Shown in pieces: positions 57,539 through 64,000 of a DNA stretch of 64,000 nt. The number at the start of each line of letters is the position of its first letter. Position 1 is the stretch's first letter. The translations under genes and the position numbers were made by a program. This DNA is from DASRDU01 sp035560235 (lineage in GTDB: Bacteria > Acidobacteriota > Blastocatellia > RBC074), in NCBI GenBank assembly GCA_035560235.1, contig DATMAG010000086.1, forward strand, positions 21,738 through 85,737, read 5' to 3'. The notes beneath the pieces were generated by a model that saw nothing but the letters and a program-made list of their open reading frames with translations, was not told the origin of the DNA and made no database searches.

Positions 57539-60112
57539 ATGTTTGCCGAAGTCGCCATTCCTCTGCACGTGCATCAGACGTTCACCTATGTCCTGCCGGA
57601 AAGTTTTGCCGCGCAGGCCGCGCCGGGCTGTCGCGTCCTTGTGCCGTTTGGCAAGCAGCTCATCACCGGTTACATCACCGACCTGCACGCGACGCTTGAA
57701 GAAGCGGGCATTGACGCCGAAAACACTGAAGTAAAATTCGTCGAGGAACTCTTTGACACTGAACCGCTCGTCACCGCAGAAATGCTCGAACTGACGAAGT
57801 GGATTGCCGATTATTACTTCGCTCCCTGGGGTGAAGTCATCAAGGCCTGCCTGCCCGCCGGGATCAACGCTGAAGCTGAAACCATCGTTTCAATCACTGC
57901 CGAAGGCCGCGCCGCGCTCGCCGCTGCAATGGCAAAGCGCAATCAGCCGACCACAAAAATTCAGGCGCTCGCTGCCATTGCCGAAGAAGGTCTGCTTGAT
58001 GCCCGCGTCCTCGCCCGGCAATTCAACAAGGTCAGAGCCGGAGCCATCATCCGCGAACTCGAAAGATCAGGCTGGATCACTGTGCAAAGACAGATGCAGG
58101 ACGCGGCGGTGAAACCCAAACGACAGCAGGCCGTGAGATTGCAGACTGTAGATTGCAGATTGCAGATTGCAGGAGATACCAGAACACAGCCGGGCGGCTC
58201 TCACAGCGGCAATGATGAAATCGCAGCGCTGAAAAAAAACGGATCAGAAGCTGAAAGCAATCTGCAATCTCAAATCTCAAATCTCAAATTAAGCGAGCAG
58301 CAGAAGCGCGTCATCGCCATTCTTTCAGCTTCGCCTGAACCGCTCGCGCTCAGTGACCTGACCGAATCAGCCGATGTCAGCGCCTCGGTCGTCAAGACGC
58401 TCGAACGCAAAGGCGTCCTTGAAATCTTCACCCGCGAAGTGCGGCGCGATCCGCTCGCGCATCTCAAAAACCTTGAAGCCGATGATCTGACGCTTTCGCC
58501 AAAACAGCAGGCCGCGCTCGATGCCATCAGGGCAAAACTTGACGAAGAAAAGTACGCCGCCTTTCTGCTGCACGGCGTCACGGGCAGCGGCAAAACCGAA
58601 GTTTACATTCGCGCCATGCGTGCCGCGCTCGACAAGGGCAAAACCGCGTTGATGCTGGTGCCTGAAATTTCGCTGACGCCGATGTTCGCCCGCCGCCTGA
58701 GCGCGCATTTCGGTGACGGCGTGGCCATCCTGCATTCATCGCTCTCTGAAGGCGAACGCCTGGATGAATGGAATCGCATGCGGCGCGGCGAAGCCCGCGT
58801 CTGCATCGGCGCGCGTTCAGCCGTCTTCACGCCACTGGAAAACCTCGGCGTCATCATCGTTGACGAGGAACACGAAGCCGCCTACAAGCAGGACGAATCG
58901 CCGCGCTATCACGGACGCGACACCGCGATTATGCGCGCGCTCAAAACAAACGCGGTCGTCATCCTCGGCAGCGCGACTCCTTCGATGGAATCGTTTTACA
59001 ACGCGCAGACGGGCAAGTATCAGTACATCGAAATGAGCGAGCGCATCGGTGGCCGCGCCCTGGCAAAGGTCGAAGTCGTGGACATGCGCCAGGTCTTCGC
59101 TCGTCACGGCAAACAGCAGGTCTTTTCAGACGAAATGAAAGAGGCCATCCGCGAAAACCACGAACGCGGCAAACAGACGCTGGTGCTGCTCAACCGGCGC
59201 GGTTTTTCGACCTTTCTGCTCTGCCGCAGTTGCGGCCATCGCGCCGCCTGTCCGAACTGTGATGTGACGCTGACCTATCACAAATCCGATGCCCGCCTGA
59301 CCTGTCATTACTGCGGCCATCAGGAGCGCGTCCCGCGCAGTTGTCAGAACTGCGACGGCCCGTACATTTATTACGTCGGCGAAGGCACTGAACAGATTGA
59401 AGCATTGCTCAAAGAGATGTACCCGCAAATGCGCATTGCCCGCCTTGACCGCGACACGACGCGCAAGCGCGGAGCCTTTGAACGGCTGCTCGGACAGTTT
59501 GCGATTGGCGATCTTGATCTGATGGTCGGCACGCAGATGATTGCCAAAGGCCACGACTTTCACAACGTCACACTGGTCTGCGTCATTTCAGTTGACGCGG
59601 GCCTGTCCATCCCTGACTTCCGCTCAGCCGAACGCACCTTTCAGTTGCTGACTCAGGTTGCCGGACGCGCCGGACGCGGCGAAGAGCCAGGCCGCGTGAT
59701 TTTGCAGAGCTATCATCCTGAACATTACGCGCTCGAATACGCGAGCGATCAGAACTACGAGAAGTTTTACCGCCACGAAATTCACTTTCGCCAGGAGATG
59801 CGCTACCCGCCCTTTGTCGCGCTCATCAACGTCCTGATTCACCACAGCGAATACGCGAAAGCCTCAACCGTCGCCGCCGAATTCGCCCGGCTGCTCAAAA
59901 CCGCCGACACCGACCGTGCCCTGAAAATACTAGGCCCCGCGCCCGCCCCGCTGTCGCGCCTCAAGGGCGAACATCGCCTGCAGGTGCTGATCAAGACAAA
60001 GAATCGCCGCGTCGCCAGAGAAGCACTCGACGCAGCAATGCTCGGCCTGAAAGAAGCCGGGTATGATCTGCGGATGCTGAATGTCGAGGTTGATCCGGTG
60101 AGCCTGATGTAA
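57539..60112 (+). CDS. priA: Primosomal protein N' (PriA helicase) with an internal repeat-derived insertion
   Basis: 857 residues. The N-terminal 3'-binding domain (VAIPLHVHQTFTYVLPESFA; ADYYFAPWGEVIKACLP) is followed by a winged helix at about 145-195. Helicase motifs are GVTGSGKTEVYIRAM (Walker A), IIVDEEHEAAYKQ (DEEH), GSATPSMESF, GTQMIAKGHDF and TQVAGRAGRG. Zinc Cys cluster: CRSCGHRAACPNC ... CHYCGH ... CQNC. Residues about 200-251 are encoded by a heptad-repeat hairpin (58137-58291) inserted in frame between the winged helix and the helicase core. PriA restarts stalled replication forks. Confidence 0.95.
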   Translation: MFAEVAIPLHVHQTFTYVLPESFAAQAAPGCRVLVPFGKQLITGYITDLHATLEEAGIDAENTEVKFVEELFDTEPLVTAEMLELTKWIADYYFAPWGEVIKACLPAGINAEAETIVSITAEGRAALAAAMAKRNQPTTKIQALAAIAEEGLLDARVLARQFNKVRAGAIIRELERSGWITVQRQMQDAAVKPKRQQAVRLQTVDCRLQIAGDTRTQPGGSHSGNDEIAALKKNGSEAESNLQSQISNLKLSEQQKRVIAILSASPEPLALSDLTESADVSASVVKTLERKGVLEIFTREVRRDPLAHLKNLEADDLTLSPKQQAALDAIRAKLDEEKYAAFLLHGVTGSGKTEVYIRAMRAALDKGKTALMLVPEISLTPMFARRLSAHFGDGVAILHSSLSEGERLDEWNRMRRGEARVCIGARSAVFTPLENLGVIIVDEEHEAAYKQDESPRYHGRDTAIMRALKTNAVVILGSATPSMESFYNAQTGKYQYIEMSERIGGRALAKVEVVDMRQVFARHGKQQVFSDEMKEAIRENHERGKQTLVLLNRRGFSTFLLCRSCGHRAACPNCDVTLTYHKSDARLTCHYCGHQERVPRSCQNCDGPYIYYVGEGTEQIEALLKEMYPQMRIARLDRDTTRKRGAFERLLGQFAIGDLDLMVGTQMIAKGHDFHNVTLVCVISVDAGLSIPDFRSAERTFQLLTQVAGRAGRGEEPGRVILQSYHPEHYALEYASDQNYEKFYRHEIHFRQEMRYPPFVALINVLIHHSEYAKASTVAAEFARLLKTADTDRALKILGPAPAPLSRLKGEHRLQVLIKTKNRRVAREALDAAMLGLKEAGYDLRMLNVEVDPVSLM
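58137..58291. repeat. Heptad-repeat hairpin inside priA
   Basis: The left arm at 58137-58171 is five units (GATTGCA, GACTGTA, GATTGCA x3). The right arm at 58257-58291 is GCAATCT x2, CAAATCT x2, CAAATTA. The arms are complementary and the 155-bp block keeps the priA frame open. Units are the same as those at 18532-18637. Confidence 0.9.
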
Positions 60113-60281
60113 CACAAAGCATCTGTGCCGCCATTCAGTGATATTTGTCAGACTTCGATAAACTCAGCGCAAACAGATGTGAGCCGCTGCCAGTCTTCAC
60201 CTTTCATTCGCCGCTTACAGACAGTAAACTGCCGGGCTGATTCCAGGAGTCCGAACGAGACTGAGGTGTAATCTGACCGGA

Positions 60282-60407
60282 GTGAATTTCGTGGGTACTC
60301 AGCAAACATCCGAAGGTGCGCAGCAGCGCGCAGAACTGAGAGCCGGTGCGATGACTGCGCCCATTGCCCGCACAATCAGATCAGGACAGGGAGCGTCGGT
60401 GCGATGA
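60282..60407 (+). CDS. Possible 42-codon leader ORF before the MFS gene
   Basis: 41 residues from GTG 60282 (MNFVGTQQTSEGAQQRAELR), with GGAG close upstream. Its TGA overlaps the ATG of the MFS gene (ATGA). No homology is recognised. Translational coupling is possible but an accidental frame cannot be excluded. Confidence 0.25.
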   Translation: MNFVGTQQTSEGAQQRAELRAGAMTAPIARTIRSGQGASVR

Positions 60408-61651
60408 AAAATGCTGCGGCCTCGCTGTCAGTTCAGACCGCGCCTGCTGCTGCGTCATCAGTCCGGCAGACAGTCGGATACTATGCGGCTTACTGCACGC
60501 TCGGACTGCTGATTTCATCGCTCGGGCCGACGATTCCGGCGCTGGCTGAACAGACTCACGCGCCGCTTTCGCAGATCAGTTATGTGTTTATGGCCCGGTC
60601 GCTGGGCTTCATTCTCGGCGCGCTTGTGGCGGGTCGGCTCTTTGATCGCGCCAAAGGGCATCCGGTGCTGGCCGGAGGATTGTTTCTGCTGGCGGCCTTC
60701 GCGGCGCTGATTCCGACGATTCCGCTGCTCTGGCTGCTCGTGCTGCTTTTTCTCGCGCTGGGGCTGGCCGGGAGCGCCGTCAGCGTCGGTGGTAACACGC
60801 TGCTCGTATGGGCCAATCGTGAACGGGTCGGGCCGCTGCTTGGCGGGCTGCATTTTATCTGGGGCGTGGGCGCGTTCACGGCTCCGATCATTATGGCGCG
60901 CGCCGTGAACCTGAGCGGCGGCATCGGACTCGGGTACTGGCTGCTTGCGCTCGTCTCCGTGCCGGTCTGCGTCTGGCTGCTGCGGCTGCCGAGTCCGGCG
61001 CATCCTGACAAAGCAGCGCAGTCAGCAAACGGCGAAGTAAAGGTTTCACTGGCGATCATGATCTGGTGTTTTCTGTTTCTTTACACCAGCACTGAATCCT
61101 GCTTCGGCAACTGGATTTTCACCTATGCCGTGAAAACGGGGCTGAGCAATGAAACCGGCGCGGCCTATCTGAATTCGGCCTTCTGGGGCGCGCTGACGCT
61201 GGGGCGATTGTCAGCCATTCCGATTTCGCTCAGACTCAGACCGCGACACATTCTGACGCTTGATCTGTGCGGCTGTCTGGCAGGCGTGATGATTATGCTC
61301 CTGTGGCCGCAGTCGCGCGCGGCGTTGTGGATCGGAGTCTTCGGCGTGGGTTTGTCAATGGCCTCGATCTTTCCGACCATGATTTCGTTCGCGCAGAACC
61401 GCATGCCGCTGAGCGGCAGACTGACCGGCATCTTTTTCGCCGGATCGAGCGCGGGCGCGATGGTGCTGCCCTGGGTAATCGGGCAGTTTATCGAGCCAGT
61501 CGGGCCGCGCATGCTGCCGCTGATGGCGCTCGGCGGGCTGATAATCGAAGTCGGCATTCTGGGCCTGATGATGCTCTTTCCGCCCCGGACTGCCCGCCCG
61601 GATTCGCCACCGCCTGAAGACCTTGAACCACCGGGCGAGCTGGGCGTCTGA
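60404..61651 (+). CDS. Major facilitator superfamily transporter
   Basis: 415 residues with twelve predicted spans. The MFS motif A-like loop is GRLFDRAKGHPVLAGG after helix 2, and HFIWGVGAFTAPIIMARAVN after helix 4 is typical of the FucP/fucose-mannose-like branch. The first 20 residues and the last 25 (PPPEDLEPPGELGV) are cytoplasmic. ATG 60404, overlapping a short leader ORF. Sugar or metabolite uptake is likely; the substrate is not shown. No adjacent catabolic genes. Confidence 0.82.
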   Translation: MKNAAASLSVQTAPAAASSVRQTVGYYAAYCTLGLLISSLGPTIPALAEQTHAPLSQISYVFMARSLGFILGALVAGRLFDRAKGHPVLAGGLFLLAAFAALIPTIPLLWLLVLLFLALGLAGSAVSVGGNTLLVWANRERVGPLLGGLHFIWGVGAFTAPIIMARAVNLSGGIGLGYWLLALVSVPVCVWLLRLPSPAHPDKAAQSANGEVKVSLAIMIWCFLFLYTSTESCFGNWIFTYAVKTGLSNETGAAYLNSAFWGALTLGRLSAIPISLRLRPRHILTLDLCGCLAGVMIMLLWPQSRAALWIGVFGVGLSMASIFPTMISFAQNRMPLSGRLTGIFFAGSSAGAMVLPWVIGQFIEPVGPRMLPLMALGGLIIEVGILGLMMLFPPRTARPDSPPPEDLEPPGELGV

Positions 61652-61693
61652 TTGAAAATCTGTGATGAAATGGAGCCACTCTGAATAAAAACA

Positions 61694-61786
61694 GTCGCAC
61701 CCCCGTAGTAACGAATTCATTCGTTTGTCCTGAAGGCTCATGAGTTCGGAACAGAACGAATAAATTCGTTACTACGGGGGTGCGAC
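61694..61786. repeat. Long palindrome with GTAGTAACGAAT core
   Basis: Arms 61694-61725 and 61755-61786 agree at 31 of 32 positions, loop 29 bp. Each arm also contains the near-palindrome AACGAATTCATTCGTT. It lies 43 bp past the MFS gene and 43 bp before the ABC-F start. The form fits a dispersed palindromic or MITE-like element rather than an ordinary terminator. Confidence 0.9.
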
Positions 61787-61828
61787 CGGTTTTCTCCTGA
61801 TTCAGTGCTATCGTGATTGAAAGCAGCG

Positions 61829-63766
61829 ATGAATATTCTTTCTCTCGAAAACGTCAGCAAGACATTCGGCATCAAGCCGCTCTTTTCAGCGGTTACTTTC
61901 GGGCTTGATGAACGCGACAAGGTCGGCGTGATCGGCGCAAACGGTTCGGGCAAGACGACGCTGCTGCGCGTGATTGCCGGTGAAGAATTGCCCGACACTG
62001 GCCGCGTCGTCGTGGCAAATGAAAAGGTCATCGCCCTGCTGCCGCAGAATCCGGCCTTCGATGATGAACAGACGGTGATGGAGGCAATCTTTGCCGGAAG
62101 CAGTGAAGCGCTGCGGCAGAAGCTGCAAATGCTGCTTGAATATGAAACCGCCTGCCACGAACTGGCCTTGCAGAACGGCGCGGATGAACGACTGCTTAAG
62201 CGCGTCGCTGATCTTCAGCATCAGCTTGAACACACGGGCGCGTGGGAGCTTGAAAACGAAGCGAAGGCGATGCTCGCGCGGCTTGGCATCAGCGATGTGA
62301 CAGCAAAGATGGGCACACTTTCGGGCGGGCAGCGCAAACGCGTGGCAATGGCGCACGCGCTCGTCACCAAACCCGACCTGCTGATTCTCGATGAACCGAC
62401 CAATCACCTCGATGCTGAAACGGTCGAATGGCTGGAACGATACCTGGCTGATTTCACCGGCGCGCTGCTGCTCGTCACGCACGACCGTTACTTTCTGGAT
62501 CGCGTGACCAGTCGCATCATCGAAATTGATCGCGGCCACGTGCAGAGTTTCAGCGGCAATTACGCCACTTACCTGGAAAAGAAACAGGAGCAGGAAGAAC
62601 GCCAGGTGGTCGAAGCGCAGAAGCTCAAACAGATGGCGCGGCGCGAACTTGAATGGCTGCGGCGCGGCCCGAAAGCGCGCACGACAAAGGCCAAAGCCCG
62701 CATTGATCGCGCCGAATCGCTGATTCAGCAGGCCCGGCAGGCCGCCTCAAACATCGCTGAGAAAAAGGAACTCGACATTCAGTTTGAAGCGCCGCGGCTC
62801 GGCGGCAAAATTCTCGCGCTGCAAAACATCAGCAAGGCTTACGACGACCGCGTGCTGATTCGTGATTTCAGCTATCAGTTCAAGCGCGGCGACCGCATCG
62901 GCGTCATCGGCCCGAACGGCGCGGGCAAAACCACGCTGCTTGAAATCATCGCGGGCCGCATCACGCCTGACGCAGGCCGCATTGAATCGGGTGAAACCGT
63001 CGTCATTGGTTATTACGATCAGGAAAGCCGCGCGCTCGCTGATGAGCAGCGGCTGATTGATTACATCAGAGACGTGGCTGAAAACATCCGCACAGCTGAA
63101 GGCGATGTGATTACGGCAAGTCAGATGCTCGACCGCTTTCAGTTTCCGCCGCGCATGCAGTATCAGCCCATCACCACACTCTCAGGAGGCGAGCGGCGCA
63201 GGCTCTACCTGCTGCGGCTGCTGATGGGCGCGCCGAATTTATTGCTGCTTGACGAGATCACCAACGACCTGGACATTCCGACGCTCGTTGCGCTCGAAGA
63301 GTTTCTTGAAACCTTTCCCGGCTGCCTGGTCGTCGTCAGTCACGACCGTTACTTTCTCGACCGTACGGTTGATTCGATCTTTCGTTTTGAAGGCGAAGGA
63401 CTGATCCGCGAGTATCCGGGCAATTACAGCGCCTTCCTCGAAACCCGTGAACGCGAAACCCTCGAACAGGCCGAAGCCGAAGCCAGAATCAAGTCCGAAC
63501 AGGCGCGCGCCGGGGTAAAGATTGAAACTCCCGCCGCGCCCGCTTCATCCAAACGCAAGCTGTCCTACAAGGAGCAGCGCGAACTCGAAGAGCTGGAAAC
63601 CCGCATCGCGGCCAGTGAAATGCGCAAGGCCGAAATCGAAGCGGCCCTCTCGGCCAATGCCACTGACCACATTCTGGTGCAGCAGCTTTACGAGGAGATG
63701 CAGACGCTCAGCGCGAGTCTGGATCGTGATCTGGAAAGGTGGGCGGAACTGGCCGAACTGGCGTGA
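61829..63766 (+). CDS. ABC-F family ATPase (Uup/EttA-like)
   Basis: 645 residues. Two ABC domains: first with Walker A GANGSGKTT, signature LSGGQRKRV and LLILDEPTNHLD; the P-site linker (about 235-320, ELEWLRRGPKARTTKAKARI) is typical of ABC-F proteins; second with GPNGAGKTT, LSGGERRRL and LLLLDEITNDLD, where Ile replaces the usual Pro. A C-terminal coiled coil of about 565-640 (YKEQRELEELETRIAASEMR) resembles Uup. No membrane span. It acts on ribosomes or on branched DNA. ATG 61829 is used; a TTG four codons earlier is possible. Confidence 0.93.
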   Translation: MNILSLENVSKTFGIKPLFSAVTFGLDERDKVGVIGANGSGKTTLLRVIAGEELPDTGRVVVANEKVIALLPQNPAFDDEQTVMEAIFAGSSEALRQKLQMLLEYETACHELALQNGADERLLKRVADLQHQLEHTGAWELENEAKAMLARLGISDVTAKMGTLSGGQRKRVAMAHALVTKPDLLILDEPTNHLDAETVEWLERYLADFTGALLLVTHDRYFLDRVTSRIIEIDRGHVQSFSGNYATYLEKKQEQEERQVVEAQKLKQMARRELEWLRRGPKARTTKAKARIDRAESLIQQARQAASNIAEKKELDIQFEAPRLGGKILALQNISKAYDDRVLIRDFSYQFKRGDRIGVIGPNGAGKTTLLEIIAGRITPDAGRIESGETVVIGYYDQESRALADEQRLIDYIRDVAENIRTAEGDVITASQMLDRFQFPPRMQYQPITTLSGGERRRLYLLRLLMGAPNLLLLDEITNDLDIPTLVALEEFLETFPGCLVVVSHDRYFLDRTVDSIFRFEGEGLIREYPGNYSAFLETRERETLEQAEAEARIKSEQARAGVKIETPAAPASSKRKLSYKEQRELEELETRIAASEMRKAEIEAALSANATDHILVQQLYEEMQTLSASLDRDLERWAELAELA

Positions 63767-64000
63767 ATCGAGTTGTTTACTTTTCCTTCTCTCCCTTTGC
63801 TCGCAAAGACTCCAGCCAGAAGTAAACACAGTAAGCGTTGTTCAGAAGGCGCACCTATACTCCGTTGCGGACAGGTTCGACTTATGCGGATTGTGCGACT
63901 TCAAGCCTGACAAAATCGGTGAACAGGATGCCACGGCCTCGCGCCGTGGAGTGTCACGTTGCCTGCTACTGTCGCCGCTGGCGCTGGCCGATGCCACGCG
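63767..64000. other. Intergenic end of window
   Basis: Holds a nested stem: outer TGTTTACTT (63774-63782) / AAGTAAACA (63820-63828), inner CTTTGC (63795-63800) / GCAAAG (63803-63808). A second small stem CCACGG/CCGTGG lies at 63931-63949. No gene is recognised in the last 230 bp. Confidence 0.4.

Noticed and set aside
58137..58291. CRISPR or phage integration site in priA
   Set aside because: Units are 7 bp, contiguous and in inverted arms; no spacers, integrase or duplications are seen.
60113..60403. SAM- or other riboswitch in the leader of the MFS gene
   Set aside because: Several GC-rich pairs exist but no known aptamer core could be traced; only a small possible leader ORF is noted.
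1..64000. tRNA, rRNA, transposase or integrase genes
   Set aside because: No tRNA cloverleaf, rRNA segment or DDE/tyrosine recombinase motif was recognised in either strand; reading by eye may miss a single tRNA.

Overview
The window reads as a chromosomal segment of a GC-rich, Gram-negative bacterium. My best guess is the Acidobacteriota (Blastocatellia-like). The pointers are a Kdp K+ pump gene set with an outer-membrane porin inside it, hopanoid-tailoring genes, Uma2/DUF4058 proteins, SdrD_B/DUF11 surface proteins, and many small VOC/DinB enzymes. The phylum is an inference; no rRNA or tRNA gene was seen.

Layout. 1-5542 (minus): kdpD(short)-kdpE, then a strong-RBS small membrane ORF, a BBP2-type porin, two coupled small ORFs, kdpF and the start of kdpA, which runs off the left edge. 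5687-17746 (plus): Uma2 nuclease-like protein, then hpnJ, DUF4058, two tandem membrane SpoIIE-type phosphatases, a zinc-ribbon membrane protein, hpnK, an SMR/EamA-like half transporter and an hpnI glycosyltransferase carrying its own SMR-like N-terminus. Together hpnI, hpnK and hpnJ are the toolkit for bacteriohopanetetrol cyclitol ether. 17867-21848: glycine-zipper exported protein, ThiF-type enzyme, homoserine kinase, an antitoxin-like/HNH pair and a small hypothetical. 21865-30921: histidine genes hisZ, hisG, hisD, hisC, hisB, hisH and hisA, interrupted by a zinc-ribbon protein and a CAP + FG-GAP secreted protein. 31112-33640: topA.

33842-42446 (minus): an array of small accessory enzymes (VOC, DinB, DUF3224, DUF1905/YdeI, TIGR03067, BtrH/DUF4872) including a chimeric VOC pseudogene and a DUF5655 remnant, ending in a SWIM-zinc-finger/Rad52-like protein. 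Diverging from that last gene is an XRE repressor followed by an ImmA/IrrE-type protein. Two matching 17-bp sites flank a consensus-like promoter in the shared control region. This resembles the Deinococcus DdrO/IrrE/DdrA logic and is the most interesting system here. 43940-47015 (minus): fumarylacetoacetase with an unknown partner, and ribA. 47401-57322: GT-C-like membrane protein, a 1.5-thousand-residue DUF11 surface protein (minus), a cysteine-synthase-family enzyme, then an AT-richer patch with an exported protein split by one amber codon and another exported protein. 57539-63766: priA, an MFS transporter and an ABC-F protein.

A recurring non-coding theme is hairpins whose arms are runs of 7-bp units. 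They sit at four his-gene junctions, before ribA/the 47401 gene, immediately against the thiF start codon, and in frame inside priA. A second class of long near-perfect palindromes lies at 33737, 40025 and 61694.
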